Positions 53,607 to 62,331 of a DNA stretch of 64,000 bases are shown here, piece after piece. Where the stretch lies: NCBI GenBank assembly GCA_031553195.1, contig JAVBLV010000006.1, forward strand, positions 52,947 through 116,946. Direction: 5' to 3'. The notes beneath the pieces were generated by a model. It did no database searches. It was not told the origin of the DNA and saw only the letters and a list, made by a program, of their open reading frames with translations. Both the position numbers and the translations under genes were made by a program. Numbering within the stretch: the stretch's first letter is position 1; each line of letters begins with the position of its first letter. Source of the stretch: JAVBLV01 sp031553195 (GTDB lineage Bacteria > Bacteroidota > Bacteroidia > Bacteroidales > P3).

Positions 53607-56435
53607 TTAATACACTACATTCACGCTTCCTTTTTTCTGTTTGGCGATGTTCGGGTCGGTTTGGGAATGATATTCTATTAAATAAACATAAGCGCCGGCA
53701 GGAACCAAACTCCCTTTCAAATCTCGGCCATCCCATTTAAAATTAATATTTGAGCTTTGGAACACCATTTCACCCCAACGGCTGTAGATTTGTATTTTCA
53801 AGTCTTTTATGTTTTGTTTGTAGACTGTTGAGAAATAAGTATTTGTATTTTTATTAGGAGTAAAGGCATTGGGGAGAATTAAAGCAGGCTTAAGATAGGG
53901 ACTCACGTGTAAATTAAGATTTATGACAGAATAGCACCCCCATTGATTTATTGAAACCAATTGATACTGATAATCTCCTTCTTCTTTTTGGATAGGAATA
54001 TAAATAGTAAAACCGTGTTTTTCATACGTTCTACCCTGTATAACTGTATCAAAAATAGAGTTAAATGTTGTATCCTGAATAACGGTTAAGTTCAAATAAA
54101 TAATGCTGTCGCAATTATGTGTTGTGATTGTATCTAACCGATGGGTAAATGCGCCTACCGTAAATTGGGTAGGCAACGAGAACCCGTTTTTATTATAAAT
54201 TTCATATTGGCAAATCGTGTCGTTGAGAGTCGTATCTTTTATCGGATTAGCTTGCAATTTCAAATAAACAATGCTGTCGCAACCTTGCATAGACGTATAG
54301 GTTTTGATAAACGTTTTTGTACCCGAATAATTGGTACTTCCCGATGGAATATCAAACCCATTTCCCACATAAGGATTTCCTTGACAAATTGTGTCGTTCA
54401 AGTCGATCCGGTAAACACTGTCAATGGGTTTAAAAGGAATTATAATAATATTGTTTGTTGTATCGCATTCGGCTTGTAAATTTCCGTTCTGGGCAATTCC
54501 ATCAGCGGTACTATTCAGAGCAATAACAAGATTTGTGATGGGAAGAAAACTTGCCAGCTCTTCTTGCGTAAAACGTAAAGTGAGATAGCGGCTTTCTCCT
54601 GTGTCCACAGGAACATAGGATACATCCTGCCTGACAACGCTTCCTCCATACGCGTCTTTGTATATTGTAACAGGAAAAGGAGCATTGAGTTTTCTTGCAC
54701 CCAAATTCTGAATCAATACTTTAACCTGGAATACTTGGCAGGAAGTTGTTTGGGTACTGTCTTCTATAAAAGTTACATCGGCTAAAGGAATAAAGGGTTC
54801 TCCATACTGATTAATAGGCCCTACTTGTTGCAAAAAGTGATTAAATGGACGGCGAACAACTCCTGTAGTAGGATGGGTAAAAGTGGTAACCGGATTAAAT
54901 TGGTATTGCGGAACCGTTAAATCTTCGTTAATATGTACAGCATTATACATGTATTGATTCCATACCGAACGGGCAGGCGCCCAACTTGAGTCTACACTTG
55001 TGTATGTACAAATTCTTGAAGCGGTATTAAGCTCGTTATTTTCCGAAATAAGAATTGTCGTAATTCCATCCTTTCCCAAATCAACTACAACAGGGTACCC
55101 TTCGATGGTTTTTGATAAACAAGGAATAAACGAAAGCTCTTGCCCTGTTGTTCCATCTAGAATCTTTAAATTATTTTTGTCGCAATAAATAATTTCCGAT
55201 TTCTCATCCTGATTAAAATCAAAAGCAGTAAATCTTGCTTCGCTGAAGTCGCCTGCTGGTTGGTACCAAATAATCTCTACCATACCGTATGTAGTAGGAT
55301 ATCTAGATGCAGCATATATAGAGATTAAACTCATCCATGTTATTTCGGGATAACCATTCCCATTCAAATCTGACACCAAAGGAGTTCCTCCATATTCCAG
55401 ACTGCTATTAAAACCACGAAAGTGTCCACAAACAATTGGAAGAGAGTTGCTTCCTGTATAAGGTTTCCAAAAATACATATCACCATATCTCTCCCGTGAA
55501 GCTCGTGAAATAACATCCAAATATCCGTCCAGATCAATGTCCGCTACCGATGCATAAGCGCTTGCCCCAAAAAACGGTATTCCATCCAGTTGTTCTATTA
55601 TATCTTTCCAAACATACGCATTATTTCCTGTTGTGCCATGCGCATTGTTAATATTCACTTTTAGTACTTTATCTCCTCTTATTGCTTCCAATATGCCGTC
55701 GTTATCCGCGTCTGCCAACACAGAACATTCATCCGGCAGTATTACTTCCAATTCGCCGGTTACAGCATTATAAATTTTGTTGGAAATTAATAAATCAGGA
55801 ATTCCGTCGGCATTAATATCGGCAATTGCAGGCCTCCGGAAAGGTCCTATCAAAGGAGAAAGATCTATTCTCCATTTGGTAGTTACATTATTCCGGCTAT
55901 AGTTATATGAGGTAAGAAAATCATCAGTAGTAACAACAAATATTTCGGCAATTCTATCATTATCAACATCTGCAACAGCAATAGAATAATCATACGGAAT
56001 TTGCGTACTTGTACGAATGATAAATTTTTCATTCAATCGATAATCCAGTATAATAATACAGGCGCTGTCTTGTCCTGTGGCTATGACTTCATTTCGACCA
56101 TCGTTATCAATATCTCCGACAAAAGCAATAGACGATATTTTTTCAGAATAATACCGGCTCGAATCTTTTTTGCACATGCTCCATTGAACCGTATTTTGCG
56201 GAATTGCATAACAATCCGTAGTGTATACATTATCGGGAAAAGGTTGACTAATTTGAGCAAAAAGGGAGCCCCCTAACCCCCAAAGGGAGAATAATAATAA
56301 ACCCCTTAATCCCCAAGTCCTTTTGTGTTTTCCCCCGCAAGGGAGAAAAAAAGTCTTTTTGATTTGGTCTGGAAATAGAAAAATAGAAAAGACATGGGAG
56401 ATAAATTTATTTTTTAAGAAGTATAGTTGTTTCAT
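53607..56435 (-). CDS. second secreted FG-GAP protein with type B T9SS C-terminal domain
   Basis: 942 residues from the ATG at 56435 (MKQLYF, aligning with MKQSYF of the paralogue at 9629). Signal peptide ends SLFAQ. FG-GAP repeats (VGDIDNDGRNEV, ADVDNDRIAEIFV, ADINADGIPDLL, SDLNGNGYPEI) form a probable beta-propeller, followed by the same NQYGEPFxPxADVTFI linker, modules with GCDSIVYLKL, and the same C-terminal sorting domain (IQIYSRWGEMVFQS, FKWDGRD, GAYVYLIEYHSQTDPN). Both genes also share a promoter sequence. Surface-exposed or released through type IX secretion; no T9SS machinery genes are in the window. Confidence 0.9.
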   Translation of the reverse strand: MKQLYFLKNKFISHVFSIFLFPDQIKKTFFLPCGGKHKRTWGLRGLLLFSLWGLGGSLFAQISQPFPDNVYTTDCYAIPQNTVQWSMCKKDSSRYYSEKISSIAFVGDIDNDGRNEVIATGQDSACIIILDYRLNEKFIIRTSTQIPYDYSIAVADVDNDRIAEIFVVTTDDFLTSYNYSRNNVTTKWRIDLSPLIGPFRRPAIADINADGIPDLLISNKIYNAVTGELEVILPDECSVLADADNDGILEAIRGDKVLKVNINNAHGTTGNNAYVWKDIIEQLDGIPFFGASAYASVADIDLDGYLDVISRASRERYGDMYFWKPYTGSNSLPIVCGHFRGFNSSLEYGGTPLVSDLNGNGYPEITWMSLISIYAASRYPTTYGMVEIIWYQPAGDFSEARFTAFDFNQDEKSEIIYCDKNNLKILDGTTGQELSFIPCLSKTIEGYPVVVDLGKDGITTILISENNELNTASRICTYTSVDSSWAPARSVWNQYMYNAVHINEDLTVPQYQFNPVTTFTHPTTGVVRRPFNHFLQQVGPINQYGEPFIPLADVTFIEDSTQTTSCQVFQVKVLIQNLGARKLNAPFPVTIYKDAYGGSVVRQDVSYVPVDTGESRYLTLRFTQEELASFLPITNLVIALNSTADGIAQNGNLQAECDTTNNIIIIPFKPIDSVYRIDLNDTICQGNPYVGNGFDIPSGSTNYSGTKTFIKTYTSMQGCDSIVYLKLQANPIKDTTLNDTICQYEIYNKNGFSLPTQFTVGAFTHRLDTITTHNCDSIIYLNLTVIQDTTFNSIFDTVIQGRTYEKHGFTIYIPIQKEEGDYQYQLVSINQWGCYSVINLNLHVSPYLKPALILPNAFTPNKNTNTYFSTVYKQNIKDLKIQIYSRWGEMVFQSSNINFKWDGRDLKGSLVPAGAYVYLIEYHSQTDPNIAKQKKGSVNVVY
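56268..56345 (-). repeat. two G-rich WGL motifs inside signal peptide
   Basis: On the coding strand, CTTGGGGATTAAGGGG encodes T-W-G-L-R-G and CTCCCTTTGGGGGTTAGGGG encodes S-L-W-G-L-G-G, in the same frame as the motifs at 9704, 31490 and 32819. A third C/G-rich piece (TCTCCCTTGCGGGGGA) precedes them. Confidence 0.7.
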
Positions 56436-56467
56436 AAGCAATCCCCTTCCCTGTGAGTAATTGGAAA

Positions 56468-56498
56468 CAAATATAGTAAATTATATTCTATTTGCCAA
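56468..56498 (-). promoter_or_regulatory. promoter of second FG-GAP gene
   Basis: On the minus strand TTG (56496-56498), 20-nt spacer, TATATTTG (56468-56475). The region around the -7 box, TTACTATATTTGTTTCC, nearly equals TTACTACATTTGTTTTC of the paralogue at 9565-9595. Confidence 0.8.
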
Positions 56499-56538
56499 AA
56501 TATTTTATGCGCTTGGGCGCGAATTGAAAATTATCGCG

Positions 56539-56546
56539 TAAATTTG
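56539..56546 (+). promoter_or_regulatory. -7 box for peptide-binding lipoprotein
   Basis: TAAATTTG fits TAnnTTTG and is followed by TAAAGC. It predicts a start near 56553, next to the upstream in-frame ATG at 56555, and supports the start at 56591. Confidence 0.55.
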
Positions 56547-56590
56547 TAAAGCGAATGTTTACGGCGCGAATCTCACTTTCCTATTGTTTT

Positions 56591-58231
56591 ATGAAATATT
56601 TAAAATGGCTATGTATTTTTCTGGCGACATGTGCGTGTTTTATTGGTTGTACGCATCAAGATTCTAAAAACAAAGGTAAAACTGTATTTAAATACAACGA
56701 ATCGGCCGGCATTACATCTTTAGATCCTGCTTTTGCAAAAGATTTGGCCATGATCTGGGCTTCCAGTCAATTGTACAATGGTTTAGTCCAGCTTACAAAG
56801 GATTTGAGCGTTATACCTTGTATTGCTCATTCGTGGGAAATTAGCGAGGACGGACTTACTTATATTTTTCATTTGCGGAATGATGTTTATTTCCATGAAC
56901 ATCCTGTTTTTGCCGGAAAAACCCGTAGAGTTGTCGCTTCGGATTTTGTTTATAGCTTCCGGAGAATTACCGATGAATCTGTCGCTTCGCCGGGGGCTTG
57001 GGTCTTTAATGACGTGGCTTCGCATGATGGGAAATCGGCTTTTTTTGCTCCTGACGACAGTACGTTTATTATCAAAATAGGTCATCCTTTTTCTCCTTTT
57101 TTAGGACTCTTAACCATGCCCTATTGTTCTGTTGTCGCTAAAGAAATTGTAGAACATTTCGGAGCTGATTTCAGAAAAAATCCTATTGGTACGGGTCCTT
57201 TTTATATGAAACTTTGGAAGGAAGGCGTCAAATTGGTTCTACTGAGAAATCCGCGTTATTTTGAGAAAGACTCAAATGGAGTTTCCTTGCCTTATCTTGA
57301 CGCGGTTGCAATTAGTTTTATTATTGATAAGCAAACTGTTTTCTTGGAATTTGTCAAGGGGAATCTGGATTTTATGAATGGGCTGGATCCAAGCTATAAA
57401 GACGAATTATTAACGCAAAATGGGAAACTAAGGATCAAGTATAACAATAAAATTAACATGATAACCCAGCCGTATCTGAATACCGAATATTTGGGATTTC
57501 TACAAGATTCTTCCCCTGAGTCGATAAAAGACAATCCTTTGCAGAATAAAAAATTACGGCAGGCCATCAATTATGCGTTTGATAGAAAAAAAATGATACG
57601 ATATCTCCGGAATAACATAGGTACTCCCGGGCGCTATGGTATGATTCCGGCGGGTCTTCCCGGTTTTGACACGTCGAAAATAAAAGGATATGATTACAAT
57701 CCTGAAAAAGCGGCGCAATTATTAAATGAAGCTGGATTTCCTAACGGAAGAGGGTTGCCCCCGCTGACTCTCTCCACGACTTCTTCATATTTGGATTTAT
57801 GCAAGTATATTCAACAACAATTAGGATTAATCGGTTTGCAAGTAAAAGTAGATGTGAATCCGCCGGCCGCCTTACGCGAGCAGATTGCCCAATCAAAGTC
57901 GGCATGGTTCAGGGGTTCGTGGATTGCGGATTATCCGGATGCTGAAAATTATTTGTCTCTATTCTACAGTAAAAATTTTTGTCCGGCAGGCCCCAATTAC
58001 ACTCATTATAAGAATCCTGCTTTTGATAAGTTGTATGAATTGGCGCGTAAAGAAACAAGTGATTCTCTCAGAATCCTTTATTATCAGCAAATGGATAATC
58101 TAATCATGGAAGAAGCCCCTGTTATGGTATTGTATTACGATCAAATTCTGAGGTTTACCCAAAAAAGAATAGAGGGCATCGAAGGAAACTCAATGAATTC
58201 GTTAGACTTAAGGAGGGTTCGAAAAAAATAG
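56591..58231 (+). CDS. peptide/nickel-type ABC substrate-binding lipoprotein
   Basis: 546 residues from the ATG at 56591. Lipobox CFIGC gives a lipid anchor. Family 5 solute-binding fold (OppA/DppA type): AGITSLDPAFAKDLAMIWAS at the start, YTFHLRNDVYFHEH-like segment (YIFHLRNDVYFHEHPVF), RQAINYAFDRKKMI, and WIADYPDAENYLSLFYS near the end. It should bind an oligopeptide or similar solute. No permease or ATPase genes accompany it, common for this type in Bacteroidota. It is divergent from the FG-GAP gene. The stop codon lies inside the stem of the downstream terminator. Confidence 0.92.
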   Translation: MKYLKWLCIFLATCACFIGCTHQDSKNKGKTVFKYNESAGITSLDPAFAKDLAMIWASSQLYNGLVQLTKDLSVIPCIAHSWEISEDGLTYIFHLRNDVYFHEHPVFAGKTRRVVASDFVYSFRRITDESVASPGAWVFNDVASHDGKSAFFAPDDSTFIIKIGHPFSPFLGLLTMPYCSVVAKEIVEHFGADFRKNPIGTGPFYMKLWKEGVKLVLLRNPRYFEKDSNGVSLPYLDAVAISFIIDKQTVFLEFVKGNLDFMNGLDPSYKDELLTQNGKLRIKYNNKINMITQPYLNTEYLGFLQDSSPESIKDNPLQNKKLRQAINYAFDRKKMIRYLRNNIGTPGRYGMIPAGLPGFDTSKIKGYDYNPEKAAQLLNEAGFPNGRGLPPLTLSTTSSYLDLCKYIQQQLGLIGLQVKVDVNPPAALREQIAQSKSAWFRGSWIADYPDAENYLSLFYSKNFCPAGPNYTHYKNPAFDKLYELARKETSDSLRILYYQQMDNLIMEEAPVMVLYYDQILRFTQKRIEGIEGNSMNSLDLRRVRKK

Positions 58232-58250
58232 CAACCGACGCTATTTTTAT
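58224..58250 (+). terminator. terminator overlapping the stop codon of the substrate-binding gene
   Basis: Perfect 9-bp stem AAAAATAGC/GCTATTTTT with a 7-nt loop. The TAG stop (58229-58231) is in the left arm. With A/T tracts on both sides it can serve both convergent genes. Confidence 0.7.
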
Positions 58251-58280
58251 TCGGTATAAATTACCCAGATACAATGAAGT

Positions 58281-59618
58281 TTAAAGATTTATGTTGTACC
58301 TTTCCATTTTATTATAAAGCGTTTTTCTGTCAACGCCCAATAATTTCGCCGCTTTACTTTTGTTATTTCCGCATTTTTTCAATGCATCCATTATTAGTTC
58401 TTCCTCATTTGTTCGTTTCAGCGGAGTGACATCGGTTCCTTTTTCGATATATTTCATTAATTCTTCAGGAAAACTTTTCACGTCTATATAATCCGAAGAA
58501 CAAAGTAATACGGCTCTTCGAATGATATTTTTCAGTTCCCGTAAATTTCCGGGCCAGGGATAACTAAGTATCAACGATTTTGTTTTCTCATTGAAATCTT
58601 TGATGTTTTTACCTAATTCTTTATTGGCATTTTCCAGAAAAATACCGGCAAAGAGAAAAAGATCGTCGCGTCTTTCCCTTAATGAAGGCATGTGAATAGA
58701 GAATTCATTAATCCTGTGATATAGATCTTCTCTGAATTTCCCTTCGGCAATGGCTTGTGAAAGGTCTTCGTTTGTGGCGGAAATAATACGGACGTTAATC
58801 TTGATTTCTTTATTACTTCCCACAGGCCTGACGATACGTTCTTCCAAGGCCCTTAATAATTGAACTTGAACAGCATAGGAAAGATTCCCGATTTCGTCTA
58901 AAAATAACGTTCCGCCGTTGGCATACTCAAACATTCCTTTTTTATTGTCTACGGCAGAAGTAAAAGCGCCCTTTACATGTCCGAATAATTCGCTGGCTCC
59001 TAATTCTTTCGATATTGCTCCACAATCTAAGGCGACAAAAGGAGCTTGTCGTTGTTGACTATTTTCATGAATGTGACGGGCGGCATATTCTTTTCCGGTT
59101 CCACTTTCGCCTGTAATCAAAACAGACATGAAGGTAGGGGCTACTAATCTAATGTGTTCGTCTAATTTTTGAGATATGGGGCTTTTCCCAATAATATAAG
59201 GCGACTCGTTTTCTTTTGATTCAACAATTTTTTCGACTTCCGGCGATTCATTTTTCTTTTTTGTCAAAAGCGCGTCGTTGATTTTTTGTTGTAATATTTC
59301 GGGATTTATAGGTTTCTCCAAATAATCAAAAGCGCCTAATTTGATAGCGGCAACAGCCGTTTGGATGTCGGCGTAACTAGTCATAATAAAAACCTCACTT
59401 TCGGGACTTTTTTGTTTAATCCATTGCAAAAGCGAAATTCCGTCATTATCCGGCAACCGCAAATCGGAAAGGATTATGTCGTAAAAATTTGTTTTTATGC
59501 ATTTCATGGCCTCGTTTGCCGAAAAAACGCCCTCGGCGGAAAATCCATTCTTATTAAACCATGTTTTCAATATAAAACAAAAAGAAACCTCGTCTTCAAT
59601 GATCAAAACTTGCCGCAT
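58281..59618 (-). CDS. sigma-54-dependent response regulator (NtrC family)
   Basis: 445 residues: receiver (1-120, phosphoacceptor Asp52 in IILSDLRLPDNDG), AAA+ domain (about 145-380) with Walker A GESGTGKE, Walker B GGTLFLDEIG and arginine-finger region, and a Fis-type helix-turn-helix with NKSKAAKLLGVDRKTLYNKM. The sigma-54 contact loop reads GAFTSA instead of the common GAFTGA. No kinase is adjacent; the hybrid kinase at 46737 is the nearest orphan candidate. It activates sigma-54 promoters, none of which I could identify with confidence nearby. Confidence 0.94.
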   Translation of the reverse strand: MRQVLIIEDEVSFCFILKTWFNKNGFSAEGVFSANEAMKCIKTNFYDIILSDLRLPDNDGISLLQWIKQKSPESEVFIMTSYADIQTAVAAIKLGAFDYLEKPINPEILQQKINDALLTKKKNESPEVEKIVESKENESPYIIGKSPISQKLDEHIRLVAPTFMSVLITGESGTGKEYAARHIHENSQQRQAPFVALDCGAISKELGASELFGHVKGAFTSAVDNKKGMFEYANGGTLFLDEIGNLSYAVQVQLLRALEERIVRPVGSNKEIKINVRIISATNEDLSQAIAEGKFREDLYHRINEFSIHMPSLRERRDDLFLFAGIFLENANKELGKNIKDFNEKTKSLILSYPWPGNLRELKNIIRRAVLLCSSDYIDVKSFPEELMKYIEKGTDVTPLKRTNEEELIMDALKKCGNNKSKAAKLLGVDRKTLYNKMERYNINL

Positions 59619-59781
59619 ACGCGCTGAATATTATAATTGCCGAATTTATTTATCTTTCTTGATATTGCCCAGATACTCACTCGTATAACATTATCGGTTT
59701 TCCGGATCTCGAAAAATATCCGGACAGATTTTTTATTCAAAAATACGTCAAAATTCTTTTCAATAAGTTTACCTGAAATAA

Positions 59782-59941
59782 GTAACCGGTTAAAAATTTT
59801 TCTATGGAGTCTTTTGAATCTAAAAACGCTCTTTTTTGCCGGAATTTTTACCAAATAGCGCTACTATTCTTGAAAAATCCCATCTGCAAAATAGCCGTTT
59901 TTATCCCTCAAAATCTTTTCCATAAAAATTTAAACAGTTAC
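59782..59941 (+). mobile_element. ~160-bp inverted-repeat element, copy C
   Basis: Begins GTAACCGGTTAAAAATTTTT and ends AAAAATTTAAACAGTTAC; the interior matches copies A, B, D and E and keeps an open frame (ESFESKNALFCRNFYQIALL). It fills most of the gap between the sigma-54 regulator and the small secreted protein. Confidence 0.85.
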
Positions 59942-59988
59942 CAGGAGGGGGCGCGAAAGTCCGGATTCTTGACATAATTATAAAACAA

Positions 59989-60019
59989 AAAGAGAGGGTA
60001 TTTGTTTTACCCTCTCTTT
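59989..60019 (-). terminator. terminator after small PepSY-like gene
   Basis: Perfect 12-bp stem AAAGAGAGGGTA/TACCCTCTCTTT with a 7-nt loop; on the minus strand it runs into TTTTTGTTTT. It lies about 55 nt past the stop of the 60074 gene. Confidence 0.85.
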
Positions 60020-60073
60020 TAACGGAGAAATGGAGATTCTTATTACTTTATCTTCCCATGTATTCAGAAAAGA

Positions 60074-60433
60074 TTATTTTTTCACGACCTTTTCTCCTTT
60101 TTCATTATACTCTACCTGAACCGTTTCTTTAGCGTCTTTTGGAAGAACCTGTAAAGTATAGGTTTTAGCAGTTTCATCAAAAGATGCAGATTTTACTGTA
60201 CTGCCCGGATAATCTTTTGCCAAAGCGTCTTTGATAACTTGAGGAAGTTCGTTCGGATTAACCGGACCTGCCGCTTGGATGTCTGTTGGACTTATTGTTG
60301 CTTGGGCATAAAAATCCGATTGGAAAATTTTAGTCGAATCATTTTTAATCGTGTCGCCTACAATTAAATTAGAAGCTGAAGCAGAAGCGCCTAAGGCTAC
60401 TATCGCTGCAAATGTTACAATTACTTTTTTCAT
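60074..60433 (-). CDS. small secreted PepSY-like protein
   Basis: 119 residues. Signal peptide ends ASASAS. The mature part has one PepSY-like unit: helix NPNELPQVIKDALAKDYP followed by strands STVKSASFDETAKTYTLQV and ETVQVEYNEKGEKVVKK. It resembles half of the 145-residue protein at 14078. Monocistronic with a strong terminator. Function unknown; the family is often abundant and stress- or envelope-linked in Bacteroidales (general impression only). Confidence 0.8.
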   Translation of the reverse strand: MKKVIVTFAAIVALGASASASNLIVGDTIKNDSTKIFQSDFYAQATISPTDIQAAGPVNPNELPQVIKDALAKDYPGSTVKSASFDETAKTYTLQVLPKDAKETVQVEYNEKGEKVVKK

Positions 60434-60898
60434 TGCTTTTTCTTTTTTAGAATTAATAGAATATTTAGTGCTTTTGCTATCTCTACTTGAAAATAGTAGG
60501 CCAAAAATGAAATCTATTCTTGCAGAAATATATTTGTCTGATTTTTAAATAAATAAAATAGTGTGCGAAATTGAAGAATGTTTCTTGTGGTGTGGAAGAA
60601 TTAAAATTTGTAGATTCAATCCACAAATTTTGATTCTTATTTGCACACAAAATGTTTACATGATGTCTATTGCTCTTTACAGAAATAGAAAATAAATATT
60701 GTTAAAATCAGTATAAAACATATCTTAGTTTATCCAAATTTATCAAATATGCACTTCATGCTTTTGAAAACGACAAAGATTTAAAATAGCCTAAACCAGT
60801 TCTCGACACGTACTTAATTCTGAAAAACTGCAGTTTTATAAAACGGATCTTTTTCCGAATAGGGTATTTCCCGATCAAAATCCAGGCATTGATTCTTC
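60434..60898. other. non-coding gap
   Basis: AT-rich, no gene seen. It holds the upstream region of the 60074 gene, where I cannot place a consensus promoter. Element copy D begins at 60899. Confidence 0.4.
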
Positions 60899-61057
60899 GT
60901 AATTGTTTGAAATTTTTCCATGAAGTATTTTGGATCTAAAAACGCTCTTTTTTGTTGGAATTTTTACCCAATAGCGCTACTATTCTTGAAAAATCCCGTC
61001 GGCAAAATAGCTGTTTTTATTCCTCAAAATCTTTTCCGTAAAAATTTAAACAGTTAC
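60899..61057 (+). mobile_element. ~160-bp inverted-repeat element, copy D
   Basis: Begins GTAATTGTTTGAAATTTTT and ends AAAAATTTAAACAGTTAC. Interior includes the frame MKYFGSKNALFCWNFYPIAL. It ends 20 nt before the thiD -7 box, so it borders or donates the upstream promoter region. Confidence 0.85.
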
Positions 61058-61077
61058 TTAAATTCATTTGATTTTTG

Positions 61078-61085
61078 TACTTTTG
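61078..61085 (+). promoter_or_regulatory. -7 box for the thiD operon
   Basis: TACTTTTG followed by C, 29 nt upstream of the thiD ATG. The expected -33 position falls at the edge of element copy D and has no TTG. The leader is too short for a TPP riboswitch. Confidence 0.55.
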
Positions 61086-61114
61086 CTTGCATCGCAAAAT
61101 AATTATATTAAAAT

Positions 61115-61954
61115 ATGCAGGCAACAGAAGAGAAAAAGATATATCCGGTAGTATTAAGTATTGCGGGTTCGGACAGTGGCGGCGGCGCCGGCATACAGGC
61201 TGATTTGAAAACATTTTCGGCTTTAGGAACCTTCGGCGCGACTGCTATTACAGCTTTAACGGCTCAAAATACAATGGGCGTGAAGGCTATTTATTCCGTT
61301 TCTCCCGAATTTCTAGAACAACAAATCCGGCTTGTTTTTGAAGATCTGAAACCCGTATCGGTAAAAATAGGAATGCTTCATACTGCGGAGGTGGTAGATG
61401 TTGTTGCCCGATGTTTGGAAGAATATGCGCCTCAGGCTATAGTTCTTGATCCTGTGATGATTGCAACAAGCGGCGATTTGTTGATTTTAAGAGATACTGT
61501 CGATGCAATTAAAGCAAAATTAATTCCTTTGTCAACTATTATTACGCCTAATTTAGACGAGGCGGAAATTTTGCTCGAACAAAAAATAGAAACGTTGGAA
61601 GACATGAAACGAGTTGCTCCCGAATTGTTAACATTGGGTTGTAAATCGGTTCTACTGAAGGGAGGACATTTGAAAGGGGAAAAAATGTATGATATTTTTC
61701 AGGATAAATCGAAGCAATCTATTTTGGTTTCGGATTTTATTCCTACCGTCAATACGCATGGAACAGGCTGTACCCTTTCCTCTGCAATTTCCGCTTATTT
61801 GGCTAAAAATTATTCGTTGCAAGAAGCGGTAGAATTGGCTAAAGTTTATATTACGCAAGCTATCGACGCCGGAAAAGACGTTTCTGTCGGTTATGGGCAT
61901 GGGCCTGTAAATCATTTTTTTAATCCGCAAAAATTAAATCCTGTTTTATTATGA
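61115..61954 (+). CDS. thiD: hydroxymethylpyrimidine (phosphate) kinase
   Basis: 279-residue ribokinase-fold enzyme that phosphorylates HMP twice for thiamin synthesis. SIAGSDSGGGAGIQADLKTF binds HMP, ATAITALTAQNT follows, and the anion hole/catalytic Cys is in TVNTHGTGCTLSSAI. It is the first gene of thiD-thiS-thiE-thiE and overlaps thiS by 4 nt (ATGA). Confidence 0.96.
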   Translation: MQATEEKKIYPVVLSIAGSDSGGGAGIQADLKTFSALGTFGATAITALTAQNTMGVKAIYSVSPEFLEQQIRLVFEDLKPVSVKIGMLHTAEVVDVVARCLEEYAPQAIVLDPVMIATSGDLLILRDTVDAIKAKLIPLSTIITPNLDEAEILLEQKIETLEDMKRVAPELLTLGCKSVLLKGGHLKGEKMYDIFQDKSKQSILVSDFIPTVNTHGTGCTLSSAISAYLAKNYSLQEAVELAKVYITQAIDAGKDVSVGYGHGPVNHFFNPQKLNPVLL

Positions 61955-62154
61955 TTTCTGTTACGGTTAATGATAAAGAATTTACTACAGAACAAGTTAA
62001 TCTGTCCTTGTTTCTACAAGAAATCGGATTTGATAATTTGAAAGAATTGGCTTTGGCAATTAATGAGAGAATTGTTCCCAAGAATCAGATTTCCGAATAC
62101 GAATTGAAGAATAATGATAGAGTTACTTTGATACGCATAACCTGTGGAGGTTGA
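61951..62154 (+). CDS. thiS: thiamin sulfur carrier protein ThiS
   Basis: 67-residue ubiquitin-like protein whose C-terminal Gly-Gly (RITCGG) is converted to a thiocarboxylate, the sulfur donor for the thiazole ring. It overlaps thiD by 4 nt. Its adenylating enzyme ThiF and the thiazole synthase ThiG are not in the window. Confidence 0.96.
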   Translation: MISVTVNDKEFTTEQVNLSLFLQEIGFDNLKELALAINERIVPKNQISEYELKNNDRVTLIRITCGG

Positions 62155-62283
62155 GATAAAAGCCTTATTAAATGAAGAACGAAAAGTGAAAAGTGTTTTA
62201 ATGAGCGCTTATCGTTCAAAAAATCATTTTCAATTCTCAACTTTTCAACTCTCAATTAAACGAGTCTGAATAAAATGATTATA

Positions 62284-62316
62284 AGTCAGGGCATGACTTA
62301 AAGTCACGCCCTGACT
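62284..62316. repeat. 33-bp palindrome upstream of thiE-like gene
   Basis: AGTCAGGGCATGACTT and AAGTCACGCCCTGACT form a palindrome with one centre mismatch, ending 15 nt before the ATG at 62332. It matches the palindrome at 37538-37570. The 62155-62280 part of the gap carries AT-rich phrases (cattttcaattctcaac). Confidence 0.8.
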
Positions 62317-62331
62317 AGAAAAAATAACCCA

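Noticed and set aside
60434..61114. TPP riboswitch upstream of thiD
   Set aside because: No CUGAGA-type core or matching second half is visible, and the leader after the -7 box is about 20 nt.
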